A DNA stretch of 64,000 nt from Ephydatia muelleri (lineage: Eukaryota; Porifera; Demospongiae; Spongillida; Spongillidae): the NCBI GenBank assembly GCA_013339895.1, contig JABACO010000004.1, forward strand, positions 6,583,582 through 6,647,581. The letters run 5' to 3'. The notes below the pieces were generated by a model that ran no database searches, was not told the DNA's origin, and saw nothing but the letters and a program-made list of their open reading frames with translations. Position 1 is the first letter of the stretch; each line of letters begins with the position of its first letter. Positions 20,961 through 31,719 of the stretch are shown one piece after another. A program made the position numbers and the translations under genes.

Positions 20961-21318
20961 TCACACTTTGAGCTGTAGAAGTAGCGGAGAAAATACGGTA
21001 TAATCTCTGGATGTAGTAGGCGATGGATACACATAGTGTATTAGCTGCAAGGTCTACTCATGCTCCTTTGCCTGTCTCGCCATACCCCCAATTCAAGGTT
21101 AATAATACATCAGACAACAACGCATGTGCACAATGTATTCGTACAATGTGCTCTCCTCACTGCAAACGTAATCATCGGGCACATCAAATATGCCTATAGA
21201 CCTTTTGCAGTGACATCCCGGGAACGTTCAAAACAATGTTTACTGGGGGACAAATTGTGCGTTAATTCGAAGTTTATGATGTAATTCAACTTGTAATGAC
21301 AAACGTCAGAATACTCCA
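20961..21318. other. Shared flank of unit B, no gene
   Basis: Matches 55,546-55,900 in unit C. Ends just before an ATG-initiated exon-like segment. No RNA gene or ORF of interest is seen. Confidence 0.55.
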
Positions 21319-21524
21319 ATGTTTTCACGGACTGTTGGAGATACATTTGATGAAACCATGGATCCTTATTGTTTTAGCGATCGCCACTGGATAGATGATA
21401 TTAGACAATGGCTGGCAGTCAACTTCCCAGCCATATATACGCATCTGATTGATACACCAGGAGGGTACACTAGGAAAAAACTAAAAGCTTTCAAGTGCCT
21501 TGAAGCTCCTAAGTATTTCACGAG
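21319..21524 (+). pseudogene. Exon-like fragment resembling SWIM/YqaJ-type transposon-associated proteins (unit B)
   Basis: An ATG-initiated frame of about 69 codons that ends at a plausible splice donor (CACGAG|GTATAA). Motifs are H-W-I-D-D-I-R-Q-W-L, then I-D-T-P-G-G-Y-T-R-K-K-L-K-A-F-K-C-L-E. A 'P-x-x-Y-T-x-x-x-L-K-A-Y-K-S-L-E' pattern is familiar from the N-terminal region of invertebrate SWIM-zinc-finger/YqaJ-exonuclease proteins; this is recalled similarity, not a search result. The copy at 56,442 has an internal deletion of about 48 bp. No downstream exon was identified. Confidence 0.4.
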
Positions 21525-22044
21525 GTATAATGCTTCACAAAGCTTCACTTGGTCTACTGATTACACCATTAGCATTATCCAGATGAACTTGACCATTGAT
21601 AGTGCTTCCATTACTCTCTTCACCCAATGTCTCACAACACACACACACCCTTTCGTGACTGAGGATTGATACATGTGTTCCCGTGGGGGATTTAGTTTTG
21701 CCTCTCCAAAACACAGACGGAACATAGTCAACATTGTTTTCATCCTTTGATGGTTTACCTATGAAAATATACCATCCTGTACATCAGTTTGACACACATT
21801 AGTACATGCTCTAGGTAATGTGAGAGATAGGGATTGGAAGGTAGATAAATTAACACGGGCAATCCTAGCTAGGAGAATCCATACAAATTAAGACATACAT
21901 ACACTTCTGGATCTAAGTATTCAGTTTTTTTCTCAGTGCCTTGGTCTTCTGCAGGTTCTTCTTTTGCGCAGATTTGTATCTTTCTATCCATGCTGTGGCT
22001 TGTGAGAAACCTTGGATCCATGCAAACCCACGGGTCAACAATAA

Positions 22045-22282
22045 TGTAAGCGGGTTGATGGAAGCGTTAACCCATGGTGAAGGGAGAGTTATCTTCAACA
22101 GACAAGCACCAAGAAGCTCTGATGTTAACTACGTGCCATATGTGAAAGCAGAAAGGGGAAAGGAAACTATGGCATTGAACAATTCTGATGAGTTGCAATC
22201 ACTAGTCCTGGAAGTGCTGGGACAGGCAGTCGGGGCATTATCTTTGATCGGGGAGACTACTGAAAGCCCTGAAGACACATGA
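22045..22282 (+). CDS. Conserved open frame of unknown function (unit B)
   Basis: Part of a frame open from 21,941; the part kept in unit C (57,067-57,294) starts G-L-M-E-A-L-T-H-G-E-G-R-V and ends T-T-E-S-P-E-D-T. Only three residues differ between the copies over 75 codons. Unit A has deleted it. The peptide is mixed charged/hydrophobic with no domain I recognise. It may be a last exon of a host gene or a fragment of an element. Confidence 0.3.
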
Positions 22283-23344
22283 ATCACCAGCGATTGCCAC
22301 GGAGAAGACACCACAAGACTTAGAGCACCACCCTTGCTGCATTCCGCGCATTTACAACGGCGGCAAGGCGAAATTTTCTTCCCATAACGCACCTAGATTT
22401 GGAAGAGCGTGTACAGCGCAAATATAGCTTGTTAGTGGTCAAAATACGCCTAAGCCACACTACCACCTTGGCTCTTATTACCCACCTTTCAAGTGTTTAG
22501 GTCCTCCAGAAACAACTCAAAAGGTACAGCAAATGAGGACCCTCAAAATGGTATAACTACCCTTCCGTTCAACCGGTGACTCTCAAACAATTACTACGCC
22601 ACCTAGAAAAGAGTATGTAATGTACTAACACAATAATGAAAGGCATAGGTAGCGGTGGAAAGATGATAAAGGTACAGAAAAAAAAAAAATTGCCAAAAAT
22701 TCTATTAAAACTATTATTGAATGGCGCACGTGATGAGTTTCCAATCTAATGCAATGATGGAGACTGCAGAATGTATTCACTAAAGTGTAACCAATCAACT
22801 AAACTACGTAATGGAATAGATGAGCGTTTTTAGTTCTTGTGCTTTCACACCACGATTACACTTCCAATCCGTTTAATCCATCTCAAGGAGTCAGACTCTT
22901 TCCAATCTCGCTTTCCGCCAGTATTGTTAGCTGGCACAGACATAATTCGATCCTATGTGACTTTTCAGCTGGCCATAAGCGTAAGCCACAAGTACTGGCT
23001 TGGAGGAGGACAGGTGAAGGGGCAGGTGGAACACTAGCCTGCAGATGGTGTTGTGGCCTCTTTGCCTCAATTGCCATACTCCCCCACAGCCAGTGGCATG
23101 CAGGACCAACCCAACTCCTGGCATTTGGCTCCATTGGAGTGGAGCTTGTGGTCCTTATCTGCATAGGCTTCCCTATCCTGTTGACACGACTCACCCAAGA
23201 TGGCAGAGCAGTGGTGATGTAATGGTGATATCTAATGTGGCAGGTTTGCCTCTGTCCCTTCCAGCAATGAGAATGTCAGCAGGTGTGGTGTGGTCTCTTG
23301 TTATGCCATGACCCTTCTCCACACTAACTGTTCATCATGTTGGC
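22283..23344. other. Shared flank of unit B, no convincing gene
   Basis: Homologous to 2,440-2,770 plus 4,490-4,773 in unit A and to 57,295-58,095 in unit C. Overlapping frames (22,837-23,311) are not kept in the other units. It contains the single original copy of the segment duplicated in unit A. Confidence 0.55.
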
Positions 23345-23527
23345 ATGACAACAGAGGTCAACGACCATATCCCACATGCAGTTAGGGTATATGGCCACAT
23401 CTCCCTCATGCCTGCAGGTCACGGCATGGTGTCCAAGTGGATCAAGAGCAGTATCTGGACACAATTAGCAACAACCGCATCCCATAAGTCATCTGCTGGT
23501 AGTGGAATTTATAAGCCATCAATTTAA
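23345..23527 (+). CDS. Short conserved ORF upstream of TRIM (unit B), uncertain
   Basis: A 60-codon counterpart of 4,774-4,941, ending G-S-G-I-Y-K-P-S-I. Without transcript evidence the call is weak. Relative to unit C (58,096-58,278) the changes are mostly replacements. Confidence 0.25.
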   Translation: MTTEVNDHIPHAVRVYGHISLMPAGHGMVSKWIKSSIWTQLATTASHKSSAGSGIYKPSI

Positions 23528-24335
23528 GAAGGATATTTCAAATCAAGAAATTATGTTTGTTGTCAATAATTGTTATTGAAATTTCTGAAGATGGGTTTCA
23601 ATTGATACAGACTTTGATACGGACTTTGCGTCAATAGTCAGTTTATGCATTGAAAAATTTGTAAAATTGCATCGATGGAATATTTTCTATTTTAAAATTT
23701 GTACACAGTATGTATTGTGTTTTTCAGAAACTGTAAACAATCAAAATAACCCTCAAAATCTGCTTCCAAACTACCTTCCTAATCGCTATTGTTAACCTAC
23801 ATGAACATGTGTGGGCAAAGTGTTAGCTTTTTGTACTTGATGATGTTTTTTTAATTTGTTTTGTAATAGTATTTCTTTCACTTAGGTATGGCTAGAAACT
23901 TGTACTGTTAATCGATATCCGTTTGATATTGAAATTTAATTACCTTAATCACTGGTTTAACAAATTCAGCAAATTGATTATGTTTTGACCATTAGACCTC
24001 GTTATGGACACGACCAGGTTTAGGTAACCACCAACAGAATTGTCTAAGACATAGAGACTACAATGGTTGTTAACTCTTTGGCTGCTGTATACTCCTTATA
24101 TTTCTGTGATTGAGGACCACACTCCTGTGTTCTTTTATGTTCCATCTTGCATAACTAGCTAAGAATTAACCAGGTGTCTGGATTCTTATACTGCAATACT
24201 AACCCTGTGTTGCACTGTTTGCAACATACCCATTTTAATGTTGATTTGAATGGGCTAAATAATTCAAGTGTTGTGTAAGGACTGTATAAACTACTAAATT
24301 TAGCTATTGTATTCTTCACTACCAACAGTTTGGTT
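23528..24335. other. 5' flank of TRIM-NHL gene B
   Basis: AT-rich sequence matching the flanks of genes A and C, including CTTCACTACCAACAG just before the relic start codon. No gene is seen. Confidence 0.6.
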
Positions 24336-24542
24336 ATGGAGAAACCATAATATTTTATCTATTGTCCGGTGGTCATTTATATGCTGTTATGCATATCTAT
24401 AGCTAAGCATTCATCAGGTGTTTGGATTCTTATGCTACAATACTAGCCCTGGAGCTGTAACATATCAAAATACGTTTGGAAAATTGTTGGACACAGAATT
24501 GTTGGACTAGACCAGGAGGGAGCCAGACAACTGCACACCACC
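24336..24542 (+). pseudogene. Broken start of TRIM-NHL gene B (RING and B-box 1 replaced)
   Basis: The ancestral start ATG-GAG-AAA-CC is present at 24,336, but a TAA stop follows at 24,348-24,350. From there to about 24,488 the RING and B-box 1 coding sequence (about 378 bp in gene A) is replaced by about 140 bp that resemble the 5' flank (CATCAGGTGTTTGGATTC, CTACAATACTAGCCCTG; compare 5,455-5,510). Similarity to gene A resumes at GACACAGAATTGTTGG. The frame of the downstream gene is open only from 24,447. Confidence 0.85.
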
Positions 24543-26297
24543 ATGAAGCCAAGAGATCATTACTGCTCTCAGCCTAACCATGAGGACAATAAATCGAATT
24601 TTTATTGTGAGACTTGTAGCTTGCTGGTATGCCTTCACTGCACTACAGTTACCCACAAAAGCCACTCTGTGAAGGAAATATCCACAGTAGCAAAGACCCA
24701 TCAAATGGAAATCTCAGGAGCACTTGAAACTGCAAAAGAGGTGGCGACAAAGCTGATTGGAGCCATTGATGGAAATAACAGGATGTTAGAACAAGTGGAG
24801 ACATCCAAAAGAAATGCTTTCTTGGCCATCAACCAAGCCTTTGAAACACTCCAACAAACATTGGAAGAAAGGAAAAAGACACTTTTGTCAGAGTTGGAGG
24901 CCATTTCACTATCGAAGACAACAGCTCTGACCCTCCAGAAGGAACTGTTTGAGAAGATGGTTGGAGTCATTGGTCACTACACTGATATGGCCTTTCAGAT
25001 CCTGCAGACCCACACTGACCACGAGATTGTAGCATTGGGAGGACTCATACCCACTGAACTGCAGGCCACCCTCAAGAGGGTCCAGACCATTTCCCTCACT
25101 CCAAACCAACACAGCAACATTTCTGTGTCTGTGAAAACAGATGATCTTAAAAGACAACTGTCCAAACTAGGAAACATTTTTGACTTTTATCCTTCTCCAT
25201 CTTCATGCACATGGATGTCCACATCAGTAGCCAGGGAGAGGACCAGGTACCATGTTAAGGTACAAAGCAAGACCTCAAAGAGGGAGGAGTACCCACATGG
25301 TGGTGTAGAGGTGCAGGGTGAGATGAGGTCCAAGACCCATAATGGAGCAGTTGTGTATGGAGAGGTGGAGGACCACAGGGATGGTACCTACACCATCACC
25401 CTCACCCCTCAAACTGCTGGTCCTCACCAGCTCCTCATCACAATGGATGGACAGCATGTACAGAATAGTCCTAATGACCTTGATGTGAGGCCTAAACGTG
25501 ACTACCATACCTTATGTAATGCCCAACAAGTGATCCAGTGTAAGGCGCCTAGATGTGTAGCCATCCATGACAATGGAGACATCTATGTAGGGAGTGGTGA
25601 TCACTGCATTTATGTGTTTGATCAAACAGGTCAACTGAAGAGTACCATAGGTAGTAGTGGAAGTGGTGATGGTCAGTTCTCTTCTCAATTAGGTATATCG
25701 ATCAAGGGAGATGTGTTGTATGTTGCTGATGGTGGCAACCATCGTGTACAGAAGCTGACATCAAGTGGAAAGTTCCTTCATAAGTTTGGTCAGCAGGGAT
25801 CAGGTCAGGGACAGTTCATTTTGCCAGTGGATGTCATCATTGACTCCAACAACAAACTGATTGTCTCTGACCATGGTAACCATAGGATACAAATATTCAA
25901 TGAGAAAGGTGGTTGGTTATTAACCATAGATGGTAATGGCTCAGGCAATCATAGTTTTCAGTATCCATGGGGTCTTGACTTGGACCCTCAGGGAAACATT
26001 CATGTTGCAACCCAAGGTTCAAACACTATCAATGTGTTTACCAAAAAAGGTGTCTATGTCAGAATGTATGGTCATCCTAATGGTCCCATAGGACTAGCCA
26101 TTGATGATGAAGGTTACAGCCTTGTCAGTGTGTATGGTGGCCATTGTCTCTCCATCTATGATCCTGAGGGAAACAAGATCCACACAGTGGGGAATCTGAA
26201 GTATCCCTGGGGTACTGCACTAGATCCCAGAGATGGCAGTGTGTTCATTGCTAACACTGGTGCTAACACTGTATTGAAGTATTGTGTACATATTTGA
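24543..26297 (+). CDS. TRIM-NHL protein lacking RING and B-box 1, unit B
   Basis: An open frame of 584 codons starting at the first ATG (M-K-P-R-D-H-Y) after the break; it corresponds to residues 149-729 of gene A. It keeps B-box 2 (about 8-41), the coiled coil, the filamin-type repeat (P-H-G-G-V) and the full set of NHL repeats. Without a RING it cannot be a RING-type ubiquitin ligase, so if translated it could act as a dominant partner through the coiled coil or bind targets only through NHL. No stop or frameshift has accumulated over 1.75 kb, so it is either a recent truncation or still in use. The ATG has a good context (CCACCATGA). Confidence 0.8.
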   Translation: MKPRDHYCSQPNHEDNKSNFYCETCSLLVCLHCTTVTHKSHSVKEISTVAKTHQMEISGALETAKEVATKLIGAIDGNNRMLEQVETSKRNAFLAINQAFETLQQTLEERKKTLLSELEAISLSKTTALTLQKELFEKMVGVIGHYTDMAFQILQTHTDHEIVALGGLIPTELQATLKRVQTISLTPNQHSNISVSVKTDDLKRQLSKLGNIFDFYPSPSSCTWMSTSVARERTRYHVKVQSKTSKREEYPHGGVEVQGEMRSKTHNGAVVYGEVEDHRDGTYTITLTPQTAGPHQLLITMDGQHVQNSPNDLDVRPKRDYHTLCNAQQVIQCKAPRCVAIHDNGDIYVGSGDHCIYVFDQTGQLKSTIGSSGSGDGQFSSQLGISIKGDVLYVADGGNHRVQKLTSSGKFLHKFGQQGSGQGQFILPVDVIIDSNNKLIVSDHGNHRIQIFNEKGGWLLTIDGNGSGNHSFQYPWGLDLDPQGNIHVATQGSNTINVFTKKGVYVRMYGHPNGPIGLAIDDEGYSLVSVYGGHCLSIYDPEGNKIHTVGNLKYPWGTALDPRDGSVFIANTGANTVLKYCVHI

Positions 26298-26305
26298 ACA
26301 TGATT

Positions 26306-26384
26306 GGAATTAAAGTTTATATGGTCAATTGTGTTAAGAAATGTACAGTTTTCTTATGCCAGTCAATTACCAGTATTAAATAAA
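26306..26384 (+). promoter_or_regulatory. Polyadenylation signals of TRIM gene B
   Basis: ATTAAA lies shortly after the stop codon and AATAAA is at 26,379-26,384, the same arrangement as in gene A. Confidence 0.55.
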
Positions 26385-26679
26385 TGTATTATATTTATCT
26401 CATCCTTCATACATGGTATTAATAACTCAACCAAAATGGGGCAACTGACTAGCGAATTGTAACTAAATCCTTTCTATGTCTAATACTTTGTTGCTCCATG
26501 AATTCATTATTCGCGTCCATGTTCACTTGTTCTATAATCATTTTGGCTAATCATTTTATCGGAAGAATGATCCAATGTATGGGTTGTGTATTTGAATATG
26601 TGTGTCAGGCATTCAAACCCTTGGAATTTAACCTCTATCACTTCCATCATTACAATTCCTAATCCCATGTAACATTGGC

Positions 26680-27012
26680 ATGAGTCTGGGGGTGTGTCCG
26701 GTACGTATGTACAACATTGTGTGTGGTAATATGGCACCGCCCACTCACACCACCCAGAGTTTTGCATTGTCCTTGTATAGGAAATGGGCTTTAAAAGAAA
26801 AAGAAAATCTCACCAGTGTCACTACTCGCTTGTCTCAGGCTTGCTCATGTGCACTACAGGAACATCTAGCATGCCATAGCAGCCCAGTTCATCGGTTAAC
26901 TAGAGCTAAGTACTTTAAACAATATCCAATCCAAGTCTACTTTAAACAAATGTCCCCACTCGGGTTGCATGCCCCACCCAGTGGGTGTGCAATCCTAATA
27001 GCTAGCACATGA
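26680..27012 (+). CDS. ORF downstream of TRIM (unit B), uncertain
   Basis: Counterpart of 8,404-8,667. It starts M-S-L-G-V-C-P-V-R; the last 25 or so codons run into the tail module and are not shared. Same reservations as for the unit A copy. Confidence 0.22.
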   Translation: MSLGVCPVRMYNIVCGNMAPPTHTTQSFALSLYRKWALKEKENLTSVTTRLSQACSCALQEHLACHSSPVHRLTRAKYFKQYPIQVYFKQMSPLGLHAPPSGCAILIAST

Positions 27013-27394
27013 TGAGAATGTGAAAGTACATAGGTGTGTGTGCCTGTGTGTGTGTACATGTAGTATACATGTATATGGGTGTATATCCCTAACCCTGGCT
27101 AACAGAATTGCTGTTGGTGACTTTGCCACTACTTTCAAAGTAAACTGATCCTTAGTATGACATTGGAAACGTGTGGAGTGCTTGGATCCACATGTTCCAC
27201 AGAGACGCTCCAGTTGACATGGACGCTGTGACACAGAGAGATGGAATCTGAATTCTAGGGGAGATGTGGCAGAACTTGTGAGAGCTATGTGGGAGAGATC
27301 TTGAGATTCTTAAATAGCGGGATGTAGCTTGAGCTTTGCCAGGGGGGAGAGGTTATAATGGAGGGCAATGGAGGCTATAAGGTTGGAGGTGTGT
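26958..27394 (+). repeat. Tail module of unit B
   Basis: Starts CTCGGGTTGCATGCCCCA, has a short GT stretch and ends GGCTATAAGGTTGGAGGTGTGTATA, where it is interrupted by foldback DNA. In unit A the corresponding sequence continues ATGAGAATGAATATGCG. Confidence 0.85.
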
Positions 27395-27395
27395 A

Positions 27396-28221
27396 TATGG
27401 GACAGTTTCCGCGAAAATTGCCCCACGGATATATTATAAAATGGGTCAGTTTCCGAGAAAATGAGCCTTCGCTATATATATATAAAAGTTATAAAAATCA
27501 TTCACGTTTGAATCGCTATAACTTCCAAACGGTACACGCCATTGACATCCTATTTTCAACACTTCATACTACACCATTTCTCTACGGTATAATACTTTTT
27601 GGGGTCTTGCACTTGCTCCGTGCCTGTATTGCAACGTCCGATACCCCACAAGGTATGAACCCGTCATAACTTTCGGCAGGAGTAATCAAATCGCTTCAAA
27701 TTCGGTATGTAGATAGAGAGGTCCTATACCTATCGATTTGTTCTGTTCGTTAATTTTTATGCCATCTGTTACGGAGATACAGTTGAATAAACTACGTGCA
27801 CGTTTTCCCGCTTGATTCGCGCCAATGTAATCCCCGCCTCCCCATACATTGAGCGGAGCGCAATTTGACCAAATCATTGGCGCGAAACGAGCGCGAAAAT
27901 GTGCACGTAGTTTGTTCAACTGTATCTCCGTAACGGATTGCATAAAAATTAACGAACAGAACAAATAGATAGATATAGGACCTCTCCACCTACAAACCGA
28001 TTTTGAAGCGATTTGATTACTCCTACAGAAAGTTATGGCGGGTTTGAACCCGGTGGGGTATCGAACGTTGCAATACTGGCAAGGAGCAAGTGCAAGACCC
28101 CAAAACATATTCTGCCATAGAGAAATGGTGTGGTATGAAGTGTTGAAAATAGGATGTTGATGGCATGTACCGTTCGGAAGTTATAGCGATTCAAACGTGA
28201 ATGATTTTTATAACTTTTATA
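27396..28221. mobile_element. Small foldback element related to the large elements
   Basis: An inverted repeat with arms of about 340 bp (about 27,485-27,825 against 27,880-28,222) around a short centre with GCGCGAAACGAGCGCG. The arms resemble those of the large elements next to it in order and motif (AATCGCTATAACTTCC, CCTATTTTCAACACTTCATA, CGGAGATACAG) but are clearly diverged. The left edge also carries GGGACAGTTTCCGCGAAAAT, the terminal motif of the large elements. No ORF. Confidence 0.75.
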
Positions 28222-28687
28222 TATATATATGGGACAGTTTCCGCGAAAATTGCCCCACGGATATATTATAAAATGTTATAAAAATGCATCGCGGGTGAAT
28301 CGCTATAACTTCCCAACGGTTAACCCTATCGACTTCCTATTTTCAACACTTCATACTACACCATTTCACTACGGGGAAACTTATTTTGGGGCCTTGCACT
28401 AGTTCCTTGCTGATGCTACGAAGTCCGATACCCCATGGGGTTCAAAACCGTCACATCTTCAGCTAGGAGAGTTTAAATAGCTTCAAATTCCGTACGTACA
28501 TACAGGGGTCCTGTTGCTATTGATGTGTTCAGTTCGTAAATTTTTACTCTATCCGTCACGGAGATACAGCTGTGCAAAGTTAATGCACATTTCCCGCTCG
28601 ATTGCACCATTTTTGCATGCAACCCGTGTTCCATTCTCCCAATCCACAATAAATTTTCATAACTTCTTTGTTCCGCCCATTTCTCCC

Positions 28688-31600
28688 TTAAAGCAGGAGT
28701 TGCCGTATAAAAGGAGCTTGGATCCAAAAATTTCAACCGGCCGTGCGGCTGTTTTAGATTAAAAATGGTGGATCCATATTTATACATAGAGCTAGAGGCT
28801 TGGCAACAACAGTTACAGCGTACAACTTCAAGCGCACATGCATGTTTTGAATGCCATATCATGCAATAATACCATTTCTGAAGTTAATAACACTAAGTTA
28901 ACAAACTGGATCACATGTTCGTATAATGGCGACCTCTTCACCAGAAAATACGTACTCTAGGTATAGACTGCATTTGCAAGGGCCCTTTTTCTCTTGAGAA
29001 GAAAAGGACACTTTTCTGAGTAGATTTGAGGCAGCGAAGCAACTCTATGCACCCGGTTGCAAGCGGAACGCTACTATCAGCGTGTTGATTGAATGCTTTG
29101 CTGGACCGTGTATTGACCCAACCCGAGATGTCCAGGCCTCAAGTAGCAGAACATCCTTTTCTAGGAATGAAATGATGTTGGATTCTGCAGGTTAGTTGGA
29201 TAGATATATACATGTACGTTCGGTTATACAAAATTGGGTTTACTAACTTTCTAAGGGATCTATACGGGAGAAGAAGACGCCAGTGACCAAAACCTCCTTG
29301 TGGTCGAGCGTAAGACCTTCAAGAGTCTTTGTTCGGGCCTTGTCCAGCAGTGTGGCTGTCTCTCCAACGGAACCCATCTTGGACTATAGCTTCTTTCATA
29401 AAGGTATGAGTACCGTAAGTAATTCTGTTCAATGCTCTGTATAAAACTCATTTAGAAGGGACATGTAGCTAGGGTCCAGTTTGTTTGCCCACACTGCAAG
29501 CAGTCACATGTCTGGGCTAGTTGCAGAGTGCTGACTGGTCATTACCTTTGTAATCAGAAGTTAGAGTACCAATGTAAATTTGATTCTTTTTGCAGACTGG
29601 TCCATGCTTTCACCTGTGCTGGCATGTTGCCACGCCAGTACATGAATTTCTCTTTATTTGCTGGTATGGGTATAGTGAAGCAGAAATACATCAGCTCAGG
29701 TGGGGGCTGAGAATATCGATTTATATTATTTTACATCATGTCATGTTCATTCAGTTTATCTGAACAAACTGTACCAGCAAGTGGTGACAGATGTAGCAGA
29801 AGAGTCTATGAAAGCTGCTGTTGAACGTGTGAAGGAAAGCCCTCACCATGCTACAAGTGGAGAGGTTAGAGTGCCACATTAAAAAAAAAGTTTATTTTTA
29901 TATTTACTATAAAGTGGGTTATAACTGATGCACGTCACGATTCTACGTCAAACGCATACCACTCAACGGTACCTTGTCTGGCTGGAAGGTATGCACAAAA
30001 GTTCTAAATGCCCATGTTTATCAGCGTATCGTCCATTTCAGTACACACAGGATTGTTGGTATTTCCACTCTTTCCAGACAGCAGCACAGAGTTCGTCTTA
30101 CCTCAAGTTATTGCCCAAGGTTTGCTCTTGTGTCCCAACTTTTTACATTTTCACGTTTTCTTTCTAACAAAGGGTTAAACATCACAGAGGTAGCCCATGG
30201 CTACCAGGCTACAATAAAGCAGTATGTACAACAACTCGGGATGGTCAATTCCTACGACACTTGGCATGGTAAGGTATCTATTGGTTTTCAGTGGTGAATT
30301 GATTGGAGTTATTGCAGGCACTAAGAATGTGGCGAAGCAGTTGCATCGTATCTGTGCCAGTATGGTCCGCACAAGGGATAGGACATGGTTCACTGAACTT
30401 TTTGATAAGGGTATGTACTTTCTGGACATATTGATTATACATGGAATATCTGGCTATTCAGCAAGGTGCACCAAGGTGCACTTGTATTGGTGCATGAGGA
30501 ACTGTGGTGGCAACCCTGACTGTCTACGTGCAATGATTGTGAACATCAGCAAGCACTTTCAGGTTTGTATTTACATAGTGGGTGTGTGTGCATGTGTGTA
30601 TGTTCTGTGTATGTGATGTGAATGTGTGTGATTGTGTGTCTTTTATGTGCATTAGTGCATTCCATATGTGATATGCGTCCCTGTCAACAGCCAGGTTACG
30701 TTCCACAAAGGAAGCCTCTCACTATGCCGGCAGCCATTAGTGCATATGAGGCTGCACTACGAAAAACCCTCATCTACAAAAAACGCTTAGGTCAGCCACA
30801 AAGGCTGCAGGCAGGCATCCAGTGGTACATTCAACCACAACCTTGTATAGATGAGTGTGTAGGAATGTGGTTGATCACTGGTACAATTGAACCACAGATG
30901 AGTAGGAATGTGGCTGATTCTGGCTTGTGTATGTCTACATAAACTGGCTTGTTTACTAATTGCATTGCTCTATATTACCTGTGTTACTTGTTTGACTAAT
31001 TCGTTTTGCTGAATCGTGTGCCTGACAACATAACCTTACCTTTATTCTAGGAACGGCGCTAGGTTCGGAAGACCTCCTGCTAACAGCACGTGGAGATGTG
31101 GTTTTTGATTTCCAGTGAATGAGACCGCTGGAATCAGGGCTTTCAAAAGTTTTCTTTGTTTTGTTTTTTATTTTTGCACTGTATATTTACAATGTGTTAC
31201 AACACAAGTATAACAAGCCGTGCACAGGCCCAACGCATACCGATCGAACCACTCATTTGGGTATATAAGAGATGCAAATTCCAAGGTATAGATAGGAACG
31301 ATCGAAAGGCGATCGAAATCCAGTCATGCTAAATTTGGCACTAAGTTGCCCCAACCACAGTTTGTAGTTCTTTGTCATATGCGCACGTGAGAGTTGACCT
31401 TCGAGCCAAGCTCACCTTTGAAACTCCTCACAGAGCTTGTAACAGTGATCTCCAGTAAAAACTGAAACACAATGCAAGTCGGTTTCGAGAACAAATAAAC
31501 GCGCGCGATCGAATACTAAGAAAGTACTTGATCTGCCCGTCATAACAACGTAAAAACGACGTAACCAGCAAGTGTGGGTGAGAACCCTATAAGAGCTTAC

Positions 31601-31719
31601 AAAACTACGCCATTCTGAGAATGTTGAGCTCACGTGATTTCCGGTTGGATCCAAGCGCCTTTTATACGGGAGTTTGAGCACGGCCTGCGCCACTATTTAC
31701 GTGGCGTCTCCTCCTTTAA
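28688..31719 (+). mobile_element. Kolobok-like DNA transposon, TTAA-flanked
   Basis: 3,024 bp (28,692-31,715) inserted in the left arm of element 1 between two TTAA copies (28,688-28,691 and 31,716-31,719). The empty site, with a single TTAA, is at 43,709-43,712 in element 2. The ends AGCAGGAGTTGCC and, on the other strand, AGGAGGAGACGCC are imperfect inverted repeats, and a second inverted motif (CGTATAAAAGG, GCTTGGATCCAA) lies just inside. A TTAA target with purine-starting ends fits the Kolobok superfamily better than piggyBac (CC ends). It encodes an intron-containing transposase. Confidence 0.85.
28926..31118 (+). pseudogene. Kolobok-type transposase, intron-rich, probably inactive
   Basis: A series of short exons with GT-AG borders gives a continuous transposase-like protein: about 29,024-29,190; 29,256-29,403; 29,456-29,699; 29,755-29,864; 29,915-29,988; 30,042-30,119; 30,173-30,268; 30,318-30,410; 30,462-30,562; about 30,655-30,850; 31,051-31,118. 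The first exon (ATG at 28,926) is uncertain. Motifs are C-P-H-C, F-A-G-M-G-I-V, W-V-I-T-D-A-R-H-D, I-V-G-I-S-T-L-S, N-S-Y-D-T-W-H-G, G-T-K-N-V-A-K, H-L-Y-W-C-M-R-N-C-G-G-N-P-D and P-G-Y-V-P. The first catalytic aspartate is probably the one in I-T-D-A-R-H. The third exon ends out of frame (in-frame TAG) and the region after about 30,850 no longer reads as transposase, so this copy is likely dead. Exon borders are by eye. Confidence 0.65.

Noticed and set aside
28514..28762. 82-codon frame near the left arm of element 1 as a gene
   Set aside because: It spans the Kolobok insertion junction (28,688-28,692), so it cannot be an ancestral coding frame.
28688..31719. piggyBac identity for the TTAA-flanked element
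   Set aside because: The ends start AG rather than CC, and the exon motifs (ITDARHD, NSYDTWHG) do not look like piggyBac transposase.
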